A stretch of 64,000 bases of DNA from Mesorhizobium sp. RMAD-H1 (GTDB lineage: Bacteria; Pseudomonadota; Alphaproteobacteria; Rhizobiales; Rhizobiaceae): assembly GCF_014191375.1 (NCBI RefSeq), contig NZ_JACHWN010000004.1, forward strand, positions 62,001-126,000, given 5' to 3'. The position numbers and the translations under genes were made by a program. The notes beneath the pieces were generated by a model. That model searched no databases and was not told the origin of the DNA. It saw only the letters and a list, made by a program, of their open reading frames with translations. This document shows, piece after piece, positions 9,373 to 17,816 of this stretch; the stretch's first letter is position 1; each line of letters starts with the position of its first letter.

Positions 9373-10632
9373 ATGGCGCTGGTGCTGACTGAGGAAGAGC
9401 GGGCGATCGCCTCCGGCCGCATGGGCGAGGGGGCCGCGATGGCGATGCGCATCGTCGCCGAGACCGCCCGGCTGATGGGCGCGCCGCGGCTGCTCTCCAT
9501 CGCCTCGGCCCATATCGACGGCGCGCTCTATCATGGCGACAGCGGCACGCTCTTCGCCGAAAGGCTGGTGGAGGGTGGCGCGCGGGTGAGGGTGCGCTCG
9601 ACGCTCAATGTCGGCTCGATAGACCTGACGGGCTGTTCACGCAACCGTCTGGGCGAGCATGAGCGCGGCATGGCGCGCCGCATGATGGAGGCCTACCGCA
9701 GTCTCGGCTGTGAGCCGAGCTGGACCTGCGCGCCCTACCAGGCGGGCCATCGCCCGGCTTTCGGTAGCGATGTGGCCTGGGGCGAGTCCAATGCGGTGGT
9801 GTTCTGTAATTCGGTGCTGGGCGCGCGCACCAACCGCTATGGCGATTTTCTCGACATTGCCTGTGCGATTGCGGGCAGAGCGCCCGATTATGGCCTGCAC
9901 CGCACGGAAAACCGCCGCGCGCGCATGGTTTTCGATATTTCCTCGATCGCTCCTGCCTTCCTAGCCTCCGAGGTGGCGTGGCCCGTCCTCGGCAATCTCT
10001 ACGGTCGTCTGCTCGGCGATGCGGTGGGCGTGGTCGCCGGCGCGGCAGTCCATCCGGACGAGGATGCGCTGAAAGCCTTCGGCGCGGCCTCGGCCTCGTC
10101 GGGTGCCGTCGGCCTCTTCCATGTGGCGGGCGTGACGCCGGAGGCACCGGATCTCGCCGCCGCGCTTCACCATCGGGAGCCGGAAGAGAGCATCCATGTC
10201 ACGCCCGAGATGCTCGCGGAGACGCGGCGCAGGCTTTCGACGGTAGCGGATGTCTCCGCCATCGACGCTGTTGCTATCGGCAGCCCGCATCTTTCGATCG
10301 CCGAGTTCGACCGCCTGGAAGCATTGATCGCCGGCCGCCGGCTCCGTGTTCCGCTTTATGCCTGTACCGGCCGCCACGCGCTGAACCTTCTGGAAGACGC
10401 CGGCCGGCGGCGGAAGCTGGAGGATTGCGGCGTGACCATCGTCGCCGATACCTGCGTCGTGGTCACGCCGATCCTGCCGGAAAAGCCGGGCGCGGTGCTG
10501 ATGACCAATTCAGGCAAATTCGCCCATTACGCCCCCGGCAACACCGGATATGGCGTCCTCTATGGCTCGCTCGCCGAATGCGTGGAAAGTGCCGTCGCCG
10601 GCCGCCCGATTTTCATGAAGGAAGCGGCATGA
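9373..10632 (+). CDS. aconitase X catalytic (large) subunit
   Basis: 419-residue protein of the AcnX/DUF521 family. Biochemically characterised bacterial members of this group include cis-3-hydroxy-L-proline dehydratases, so a hydro-lyase with an iron-sulfur or mononuclear metal site is expected. Recognisable segments are STLNVGSIDLTGC near residue 80, SWTCAPYQAGHRP and the downstream WGESNAVVFCNSVLGARTN, and DTCVVVTPI near residue 360, which supply the conserved cysteines. The small swivelling domain is a separate gene, overlapping by 4 bases (ATGA). The specific substrate is inferred from family only; no proline-catabolic genes are nearby. Confidence 0.85.
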   Translation: MALVLTEEERAIASGRMGEGAAMAMRIVAETARLMGAPRLLSIASAHIDGALYHGDSGTLFAERLVEGGARVRVRSTLNVGSIDLTGCSRNRLGEHERGMARRMMEAYRSLGCEPSWTCAPYQAGHRPAFGSDVAWGESNAVVFCNSVLGARTNRYGDFLDIACAIAGRAPDYGLHRTENRRARMVFDISSIAPAFLASEVAWPVLGNLYGRLLGDAVGVVAGAAVHPDEDALKAFGAASASSGAVGLFHVAGVTPEAPDLAAALHHREPEESIHVTPEMLAETRRRLSTVADVSAIDAVAIGSPHLSIAEFDRLEALIAGRRLRVPLYACTGRHALNLLEDAGRRRKLEDCGVTIVADTCVVVTPILPEKPGAVLMTNSGKFAHYAPGNTGYGVLYGSLAECVESAVAGRPIFMKEAA

Positions 10633-11066
10633 CGACGGCGGAAATGCAGCTTCAGGCGGATATTCTGGTTCCGGGGGCGGAGGTGCGGGCCGAGGCGCTG
10701 GTGCTGTCGGCGCCGATCAGCTTCTGGGGCGGGGTCAATCCGCAGACGGGACTGATCGCCGATGTCCGCCATCCCCAGCACGGCGTTTCGATCAGCGGGC
10801 GCGTCCTCTGCCTGCCGGGCACGATCGGTTCCTCATCGGCCGCCGCCGTGCTGCTCGAGCTGGTCTATGCCGGCCTCGCGCCTTCCGCGATCGTTCTGAA
10901 CGAGCCGGATGCAATCCTGCTGCTCGGGCTGATCGTCGCGCGTGAAATGGGCCATGGCGTCCCGCCGGCTCTTCGTTTGGACAAGGTGGAGTTCCCCCGC
11001 CTCACGGGCCGGATGCTTTCCATCGATGCGGATGGCCGTATAGCGGTCGCGGGCGGGGCGGGTTAG
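10629..11066 (+). CDS. aconitase X small (swivel, DUF126) subunit
   Basis: 145-residue partner of the preceding AcnX catalytic subunit, which it should complement as the swivelling domain closing the active site. The segments PISFWGGVNPQTG and GRVLCLPGTIGSSSAAAVLLEL are typical of DUF126 proteins. The ATG overlaps the large-subunit TGA, indicating translational coupling. In other organisms the two domains may be fused; here they are split. Confidence 0.85.
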   Translation: MTTAEMQLQADILVPGAEVRAEALVLSAPISFWGGVNPQTGLIADVRHPQHGVSISGRVLCLPGTIGSSSAAAVLLELVYAGLAPSAIVLNEPDAILLLGLIVAREMGHGVPPALRLDKVEFPRLTGRMLSIDADGRIAVAGGAG

Positions 11067-11072
11067 GCTTCC

Positions 11073-12047
11073 TCAATACCGCGCGTTGCGATCCACCAGA
11101 TTGGCCAGCGGTTCGCCGCGCTCATGGGCCTCGATCTGCGTGACGATCAGCGGCACGAGCGCACCGGGTGCGGAGCTTGCCGCCGCATGCGGCGTCACGG
11201 TCACTTTGGGATGCGCCCAGAGCGGGCTGTCGGCCGGCAGCGGCTCCTTCTCGAAGACATCGAGTGTCACGGCTGACAGAAGCCCCCGGTCGAGCGCCGC
11301 CAGGATGTCGGCCTCGTTCTGCAGGCCGCCGCGTCCGGCATTGATCAGGACAGGCGCGCCCAGCGGCCCTTCCTGCTTCATCCGGGCAAACATCGACATG
11401 GAGAGAATGCCCTTGGTCTCCGGCGTCAGCGGCAGAAGGCAGACGATGATGTCGGCGCCGGCGAGGAAGTCCCCGAGCCCGTCTTTCCCGTGAAAAGTCT
11501 CGACCCCCTCCATCTCATGCGGCCGCCGGCTCCAGCCGGTCACACGGAAGCCGAGCGCCAGGAGCTTTGTCGCGGCATCACGTCCGAGCACGCCGAGACC
11601 GAGGATCCCGACGGTCACTTCATTGGCCGCCGGCTGCCGCCGGTCCTCATGCCAGACGCGGGCCTGCTGCTGCCGGCGATAGCGCGGTCCGAGCCGATGG
11701 TGGTCCAGCACCTGCCAGACCACATATTCGCTCATCCGCATCGACAGATCGTCCGAGACGATGCGGACGATGGGGACGTCAGGAATATGCGGATCATGGA
11801 AGATATGGTCGACGCCGGCGCCGAGCGAGAAGATCGCCTTGAGATTGGGCAGATTGGCGAGCGAGCCGGGTTTCTGCTTCCAGACGAGCGCATAGCGGAT
11901 CGTCTCGTCGCCTGGATGATCCGGCGCGAGCACGACGGGTCGGCCGGGCGCCACTTTGGCGAATTCGCCGCGCCAGACTTCCGGGTCCCAATCCGTGACC
12001 GACAGGAGAATCCGTCCCTTGCCGCCCTTGTCCATGCCATTCGTCAT
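11073..12047 (-). CDS. 2-hydroxyacid dehydrogenase, probable glyoxylate/hydroxypyruvate reductase A
   Basis: 324-residue NAD(P)H-dependent D-2-hydroxyacid dehydrogenase, resembling GhrA. Rossmann motif VGILGLGVLGRDAATKL near residue 150. The catalytic Arg-Glu-His set is visible as NAGRGG (Arg), DVFEKEPLP (Glu) and TPHAAASS (His). Its start overlaps the yejF stop by 4 bases, making it the last gene of the minus-strand peptide importer operon. A link to peptide uptake is not obvious. It is separated from the convergent AcnX genes by only 6 bases. Confidence 0.85.
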   Translation of the reverse strand: MTNGMDKGGKGRILLSVTDWDPEVWRGEFAKVAPGRPVVLAPDHPGDETIRYALVWKQKPGSLANLPNLKAIFSLGAGVDHIFHDPHIPDVPIVRIVSDDLSMRMSEYVVWQVLDHHRLGPRYRRQQQARVWHEDRRQPAANEVTVGILGLGVLGRDAATKLLALGFRVTGWSRRPHEMEGVETFHGKDGLGDFLAGADIIVCLLPLTPETKGILSMSMFARMKQEGPLGAPVLINAGRGGLQNEADILAALDRGLLSAVTLDVFEKEPLPADSPLWAHPKVTVTPHAAASSAPGALVPLIVTQIEAHERGEPLANLVDRNARY

Positions 12048-13675
12048 TGCGCCACCACTCCCCCGTCTGCAGCCTCCATGCGGAACGCCGCCGCCATCAG
12101 CGCCTTCGTGTATTCCTCTTTCGGCCGGGCGAAGATCTCCACCGCCGGTCCATATTCCACCGCCTTGCCATTGCGCATGACGAGAACATCATTGGCGAGC
12201 GCCCGCACCACCTTCAGATCATGGCTGATGAAGAGATAGGCGAGATCGTGCTTTTTTTGCAGGGCGCGCAGCAGGTCCACCACCTGCGCCTGCACGCTCA
12301 TGTCAAGCGCCGATGTCGGCTCGTCCAGCATGACGAAGCGCGGATTGAGCACCATCGCCCGCGCGATCGCGATGCGCTGGCGCTGCCCGCCGGAAAATTC
12401 ATGCGGATAGCGGAAGCGGGTCTCGGGATCGAGATTGACCTCCTTCAGCGCCGCCACGACCCGCGCGTCACGCTCCTCGGCCGAAAGGCCCGGCTCATGG
12501 ATCTGCAAGCCCTCCGCGATGATCTCGGTGATCGACATGCGCGGGCTGAGCGAGCCGAACGGATCCTGGAAGACGATCTGCAATTCGCGCCTGAGCGGCC
12601 GCATCTGCTTGAAGCTGAGATTATCGATTTCACGCCCGGTGAAGCGGATATCGCCCTGGGATGAAATCATGCGCGCCAGCGCCAGCCCCAGCGTCGTCTT
12701 GCCGGAGCCGGATTCGCCGACGACGCCGAGCGTCTGGCCGGCCCGGATCGTGATGTCGATGCCGTCCACCGCCTTCACATGGTCGACCGTGCGGCGCAGG
12801 AAGCCTTGTCTGATCGGGAACCAGACTTTCACATCGCGGCCTTCCATCACGGAAGGCGCGGCCGGATTGGCAGCCGGCGGCTCGCCCTTCGGCTCGGCGG
12901 CAAGCAGGTGCCTGGTATATTCATGCTGCGGATTGTCGAAAATTTCCCGGGTAGGTCCGCTTTCGACGATTCGGCCCTTGGTCATGACGCAGACCCGGTC
13001 GGCGATCTTGCGCACGATGCCGAGATCATGGGTGATGAACAGCATCGACATGCCCTGCGCCGCCTTGAGGTCCGCGAGCAGCTTCAGAATCTGCGCCTGG
13101 ACGGTGACGTCGAGCGCCGTGGTCGGCTCGTCGGCGATGAGCATCGCCGGCTTGTTGGCGAGCGCCATGGCGATCATCACGCGCTGGCGCTGTCCGCCCG
13201 ACAGTTGGTGCGGATAGGCGTTGAGCCGCTTTTCCGGCTCGCGTATGCCCACCTCATTCAGAAGCTCCAGCGTGCGCGCCCGCGCCGCCCTGTCGCTCAT
13301 CCCCTGATGCACCTTCAGGGTCTCGCCGACCTGCCGTTCGATCGTGTGCAGCGGGTTGAGCGAGGTCATTGGCTCCTGGAAGATCATGGCGATGTCGTTG
13401 CCGCGCACCCGGCGCAGGTCGCTTTCGTCGCGGTCGAGAAGATCGCTGCCGTTGAACAGGATCTGGCCCGATGGGTGGCTTGCCGAGGGGTAGGGCAGGA
13501 GCTTCAGGATCGAGAGCGCCGAGACCGACTTGCCGGAGCCCGATTCCCCGACGAGCGCCACCGTCTCGCCCTTGGCGATGTCGAAGGAGATGTGGTCGAC
13601 GGCGAGCGTCTCCTTGCCGCCTTGCGTGAAGGCGACGGAGAGATCGCGGACGGAAAGAAGGGGATTGCCGCTCAT
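12044..13675 (-). CDS. yejF: peptide ABC transporter ATP-binding protein, YejF type
   Basis: 543-residue protein with two tandem ABC ATPase modules that power an oligopeptide importer. Module 1 has Walker A GESGSGKS, signature LSGGQRQR and Walker [12 protein letters not shown]. Module 2 has [17 protein letters not shown] and [10 protein letters not shown]. The ATG at 13675 is chosen because it starts the canonical [11 protein letters not shown] and overlaps the yejE stop by 4 bases; upstream in-frame sequence is out-of-frame yejE. Fused double ATPases are characteristic of YejF. Confidence 0.93.
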   Translation of the reverse strand: MSGNPLLSVRDLSVAFTQGGKETLAVDHISFDIAKGETVALVGESGSGKSVSALSILKLLPYPSASHPSGQILFNGSDLLDRDESDLRRVRGNDIAMIFQEPMTSLNPLHTIERQVGETLKVHQGMSDRAARARTLELLNEVGIREPEKRLNAYPHQLSGGQRQRVMIAMALANKPAMLIADEPTTALDVTVQAQILKLLADLKAAQGMSMLFITHDLGIVRKIADRVCVMTKGRIVESGPTREIFDNPQHEYTRHLLAAEPKGEPPAANPAAPSVMEGRDVKVWFPIRQGFLRRTVDHVKAVDGIDITIRAGQTLGVVGESGSGKTTLGLALARMISSQGDIRFTGREIDNLSFKQMRPLRRELQIVFQDPFGSLSPRMSITEIIAEGLQIHEPGLSAEERDARVVAALKEVNLDPETRFRYPHEFSGGQRQRIAIARAMVLNPRFVMLDEPTSALDMSVQAQVVDLLRALQKKHDLAYLFISHDLKVVRALANDVLVMRNGKAVEYGPAVEIFARPKEEYTKALMAAAFRMEAADGGVVAQ

Positions 13676-14823
13676 TTGAACGCCTTTCGCGGATCGAAGG
13701 CATCGCGCGTCGCCTCGCCGATGAAGATCAGGAGCGACAGCATCAGCGAAATGACGATGAAGCCGGTGAGGCCGAGCCACGGCGCCTGCAGATTGTTCTT
13801 GCCCTGCGCCAGCAATTCGCCGAGCGAGGGCGAGCCGGGCGGCAGGCCGAAGCCGAGGAAGTCGAGTGAGGTGAGCGTCGTGATCGAGCCGTTGAGGATG
13901 AAGGGCAGGAAGGTCAGCGTCGCCACCATGGCGTTGGGCAGCAGATGGCGCCACATGATCGTGCCGTTCGGCACGCCGAGCGCGCGCGCCGCATTCACAT
14001 ATTCGAAATTGCGCGCCCGCAGGAACTCCGCCCGCACCACGCCGACAAAGGCCACCCAGGAGAAGAGGAGCATGATGCCGAGCAGGATCCAGAAGCCGGG
14101 CGGCAGCACGGCCGCGATGATGAGCAGGAGATAGAGCACGGGGATTGCCGACCAGATCTCGATGAAGCGCTGGAAGAGGAGATCGACCCAGCCGCCGAAA
14201 TAGCCCTGCACCGCGCCCGCCGTCACGCCGATGAGGGCCGAGGCCGCCGTCAGGATCAGGCCGAACAGGACGGAGATGCGGAAGCCGTAGAGCGCGCGGG
14301 CGAAGACGTCGCGCGCCTGGTCATCGGTGCCGAGCAGGTTCCAGTTGCCGAAGACGCAGTTTTCGTCATTGACGCCCTGCGGATAGCGCTGGCAACGCTC
14401 CTCCTTGGTATAGAGCCAGAAGGGCTTCGAGGGTGCGGCCTCCGGGATCTCGTTGTTCACCGTGCGGTAGGAATAACGGATCGGCGGCCAGATCATCCAG
14501 CCATGGGCCTTGATCTCGTCCGATATGACGGGATCGCGGTAGTCTGTGACGGCGTAGAACCCGCCGAATTTCTCCTCGGGGTAGTCGACCAGAACCGGCA
14601 TCAGCAGCTCGCCCTTGTAGGAGACGAGGATGGGCCTGTCGTTGGCGATGAACTCGGCGAAGAGCGAGGCGATGAACAGGAAAAGGAAAAGCCACAGCGA
14701 CCACCAGCCGCGCCGGTTGGCCTTGAAATTCTGCCAGCGCCGCTGGTTGAGCGGCGAGAGCCAAGGGCGTCGCGCCGGCGTGGTTTGTGTCTGCGCTTCC
14801 GCCTTTGCCGAGACCTGTGCCAT
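13672..14823 (-). CDS. yejE: peptide ABC transporter permease, YejE type
   Basis: 383-residue inner-membrane permease. An N-terminal membrane segment (WWSLWLFLFLFIASLFAEF) is followed by a periplasmic stretch of about 150 residues and then five or so helices. The EAA-like loop that contacts the ATPase is in NAARALGVPNGTIMWRHLLPNA. The large insert between the first and second helices is typical of YejE. The start overlaps the yejB stop by one base; the stop overlaps yejF by four. Confidence 0.92.
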   Translation of the reverse strand: MAQVSAKAEAQTQTTPARRPWLSPLNQRRWQNFKANRRGWWSLWLFLFLFIASLFAEFIANDRPILVSYKGELLMPVLVDYPEEKFGGFYAVTDYRDPVISDEIKAHGWMIWPPIRYSYRTVNNEIPEAAPSKPFWLYTKEERCQRYPQGVNDENCVFGNWNLLGTDDQARDVFARALYGFRISVLFGLILTAASALIGVTAGAVQGYFGGWVDLLFQRFIEIWSAIPVLYLLLIIAAVLPPGFWILLGIMLLFSWVAFVGVVRAEFLRARNFEYVNAARALGVPNGTIMWRHLLPNAMVATLTFLPFILNGSITTLTSLDFLGFGLPPGSPSLGELLAQGKNNLQAPWLGLTGFIVISLMLSLLIFIGEATRDAFDPRKAFK

Positions 14824-15920
14824 CACACGTCCCTCCGCTCGAAGTCGATGCGCGGATCGATCCATGTGTAGATCAGGTCGGAGAGAAGCCCGACGAAGAG
14901 GCCGAGAAGCGAGAAGATATAGAGATTGGCGAAGACCACGGGATAGTCGCGGTTGAGCACCGACTGGTAGCTGAGGAGCCCCAGCCCGTCGAGCGAGAAG
15001 ATGGTCTCGATCAGCAGCGAACCGGTGAAGAAGGCCGAGATGAAGGCGCCGGGAAAGCCGGCGACGACGATGAGCATGGCGTTGCGGAACACGTGGCGAT
15101 AGAGCACCTGGCGGTCGGTCAGCCCCTTGGCCCGCGCCGTGGTCACATATTGCTTGCGGATTTCTTCCAGAAACGAGTTCTTGGTGAGAAGCGTCGTCAT
15201 GGCGAAGGCGGAGAGCACCAGTGCGGCGACCGGCAGCGTGATGTGCCAGAGATAGTCGACGATCTTGCCCCACAGCGAAAGCTGGTCGAAATCGGGCGAG
15301 GTCAGGCCGCGCAGCGGGAACCAGTCGAAGAAGGAGCCGCCGGCAAAGAGCACGATCAGCAATATGGCGAAGAGGAAGCTTGGAATAGCATAGCCCACGA
15401 TAATGACGGCGCTGGTCCAGACGTCGAAATGCGAGCCGTCCTTGATCGCCTTGCGGATGCCGAGGGGGATCGAGATGGCATAGGACAGGAGCGTCAGCCA
15501 CAGGCCGAGCGAGATCGAGACGGGCATCTTCTCGATGATCAGGTCGAGCACGCTGATATCGCGGAAATAGCTGCGGCCGAAATCGAAGCGCAGATAGTTC
15601 CACAGCATCTGGAAGAAACGCTCCAGCGGCGGCTTGTCGAAGCCGAACTGCTTTTCGAGGCTGGCGATGAACTGCGGGTCGAGACCCTGCGCGCCGCGAT
15701 ATCGGGAATTGATGCTGCTGTTGTCGAAGCTGCCTCCCTGAAGATCGCCGCCGCCGCCGCCCAGGCGGTCCATCGCGTCGCCGCCCTGGCCGGAGAGCTG
15801 GGCGATCACCCGTTCGACCGGACCGCCCGGCGCGAACTGGACCACGATGAAGGAGATGGCCATGATGCCGAACATTGTCGGGATCATCAGAGCCAGGCGG
15901 CGCAGGATATAGGCGCCCAT
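14823..15920 (-). CDS. yejB: peptide ABC transporter permease, YejB type
   Basis: 365-residue inner-membrane permease of the DppB/YejB group. The N-terminus [20 protein letters not shown] is the standard first helix, and the EAA-like loop [22 protein letters not shown] is near residue 230. A periplasmic insert at residues 40-90 is rich in Gly ([20 protein letters not shown]). It pairs with YejE to form the channel. Confidence 0.92.
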   Translation of the reverse strand: MGAYILRRLALMIPTMFGIMAISFIVVQFAPGGPVERVIAQLSGQGGDAMDRLGGGGGDLQGGSFDNSSINSRYRGAQGLDPQFIASLEKQFGFDKPPLERFFQMLWNYLRFDFGRSYFRDISVLDLIIEKMPVSISLGLWLTLLSYAISIPLGIRKAIKDGSHFDVWTSAVIIVGYAIPSFLFAILLIVLFAGGSFFDWFPLRGLTSPDFDQLSLWGKIVDYLWHITLPVAALVLSAFAMTTLLTKNSFLEEIRKQYVTTARAKGLTDRQVLYRHVFRNAMLIVVAGFPGAFISAFFTGSLLIETIFSLDGLGLLSYQSVLNRDYPVVFANLYIFSLLGLFVGLLSDLIYTWIDPRIDFERRDV

Positions 15921-15953
15921 CAGCGATTCATTCCCAGGGTTTTGCTGTTTCGT

Positions 15954-17816
15954 TCAAGCCTTGCCAATAGCCCGTGCCTTTTTTTCATCCACCCACCAGA
16001 GCGTCTCCACCGGAAATCCGTAATCGGGCTTCGGTTCCTTGAACCCGAACCTGTCCCAGTAGGCGACCAGGTGATTCGCCGAGGTCCAATTTGGAATCCA
16101 GTCGCGCCTGAGACGCAAGAGGCGATCGAGCACCTGCAGGACGGGCACGAGCTCGTCGCGCGAGGTGACCTTGCCCACCTCCCCGATCAGCTCGTCGATC
16201 ACCGGATCGGCCGTTCCCGGATAGTTGCGTGTGCCGGGTATATTGGCCGATTTCGATGAAAACATGCTGCCGAGTGAATCCTGCGTCGGCGTCGCCGTCA
16301 TCGAGACGGCCATCCCCATGATGTCGAAGTCGAAACTCTGGATGCGGGCCTGATACTGCACGGGATCGACGAGCCGCAGCGATGCGTTGATGCCGATCGC
16401 CCGTAAATTCTGCATGAAGGGATTGTAGATGCGGGTGAAAGCCTCCGAATCGATCAGGAATTCGAGATCGAAGGGCCGGCCCGCCTCATCTGCGAAGCGC
16501 CCGTTCTCCCGTTTGAAGCCCGCTTCCGTCATCAGCTCGATGGCGCGGCGGAAGAGCTTGCGGTCGCGCCCCGAACCGTCGCTGACCGGCATCGTCACCA
16601 CCTCGCCGAAGATCGCCTCGGGCACCCGCCCGCGATAGCGCTCGAGGATGGCGAGCTCGGTCGGAGAAGGCTTTCCCTTTGCCTCGAAATCGGAACCGCC
16701 GAAACAGGACTGCGAGCGCTTGTAGAGGTCGTAGAAGAGGTTCTTGTTGGTCCATTCGAAATCGAAGCAGAGTGCGATCGCCTCGCGCACCCGTGGATCG
16801 CGGAAGCGCTCGCGCCGCTGGTTGACCGCCCAGGCCTGCATGCTTGGCCGTTTTTCGCGCGGGAAGGTGCGCTTCACCACCCGTTTTTCCAGGATCGTCG
16901 GGAAATTATATTCCGTTGCCCAGAATTTTGACGAGCTTTCCCAGCGCCAGTCGAGCTCGCCCTTCTTGAAGGCCTCGAACTCCGGCTGCCGGTCGCGGTA
17001 GAACTCGATGCGGATGCGGTCGAAATGGTAAAAGCCGCGATTGACGGGTAGATCGCGCGCCCAGTACTCCTTGTTGCGCTCATATTCGATGAACTGCGCC
17101 GCCGAGAACCGTCCGACTTTGTATGGTCCTGAACCGAGCGGCGGCTCCAGTATCGAGGCCGAGAAATCGCGGGCCGCATACCAGGCTTTCGAAAAGATCG
17201 GCATGCCCGCTGCGTCGAGAATCGCCCGGGCGGAATGCTTGCCGGAGAAGGTGAGCCGCAGCGTATGTTCGTCTTCGGCTTTGGCCTCTTGAAGCTCCGT
17301 GAGCGCCAGCAGGAGTTCCGGATGGCCTTTTTCCTTGAGGGTCATGTAGCTGAAGGCCGCGTCCTCGGCGGTGAGCGGTGAGCCGTCGGAAAACCGGGCC
17401 TCCGGCCTGAGCTTGAAGATATAGGAGTTGCGGTCGTCCGAGATCGTCACGCTTTCGGCGACGAGGCCGTAGATCGCATCGGGTTCGTCCAAAGCCGAAG
17501 CCATCAGCGAATCGAAGCAGAGCTCCATGCGGGGCGGCGCATCGCCCTTGTTGGAGAAGCTGTTCAGCGTATTGAAGGTGAGCGGGCTCTGATTGTAGAC
17601 CCAGTTCGGCGGGCCGAAGGTGAAGGTGCCGCCTTTCGGCGCATCCGGGCTCGCATAGTCGAAATGCGTGAAATCGGCGGGATATTTCAGCTCCCCGAAA
17701 GCCGAGAGGCCATGCAGCGGCGTGCCCGTCGGCGCATCGGCGAAGGCGCGCCCCGGCAGGAAGGCGGCGATCGCCGCGCTGCCGGAGAGCGAGAGGAAGG
17801 AGCGCCTGTCGATCAT
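15954..17816 (-). CDS. yejA: extracellular solute-binding protein, YejA type (second copy, Tat signal)
   Basis: 620-residue family-5 periplasmic binding protein for peptides or related solutes. The N-terminus MIDRRSFLSLSGSAAIAAFL carries a twin-arginine motif and ends at AFADA, suggesting folded export through Tat. The core segments FTHFDYASPDAPKGG, LGSGPYKVGRF and VREAIALCFDFEW match YejA proteins. The start overlaps the preceding binding-protein gene by 4 bases. Together with the upstream paralogue (17813-19681) it gives this importer two different receptors. Confidence 0.9.
   Translation of the reverse strand: MIDRRSFLSLSGSAAIAAFLPGRAFADAPTGTPLHGLSAFGELKYPADFTHFDYASPDAPKGGTFTFGPPNWVYNQSPLTFNTLNSFSNKGDAPPRMELCFDSLMASALDEPDAIYGLVAESVTISDDRNSYIFKLRPEARFSDGSPLTAEDAAFSYMTLKEKGHPELLLALTELQEAKAEDEHTLRLTFSGKHSARAILDAAGMPIFSKAWYAARDFSASILEPPLGSGPYKVGRFSAAQFIEYERNKEYWARDLPVNRGFYHFDRIRIEFYRDRQPEFEAFKKGELDWRWESSSKFWATEYNFPTILEKRVVKRTFPREKRPSMQAWAVNQRRERFRDPRVREAIALCFDFEWTNKNLFYDLYKRSQSCFGGSDFEAKGKPSPTELAILERYRGRVPEAIFGEVVTMPVSDGSGRDRKLFRRAIELMTEAGFKRENGRFADEAGRPFDLEFLIDSEAFTRIYNPFMQNLRAIGINASLRLVDPVQYQARIQSFDFDIMGMAVSMTATPTQDSLGSMFSSKSANIPGTRNYPGTADPVIDELIGEVGKVTSRDELVPVLQVLDRLLRLRRDWIPNWTSANHLVAYWDRFGFKEPKPDYGFPVETLWWVDEKKARAIGKA

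Noticed and set aside
14787-16259. 490-codon plus-strand open frame across yejB/yejE
   Set aside because: Opposite strand of well-supported permease genes; His/Asp/Glu-rich product with no recognisable motif.
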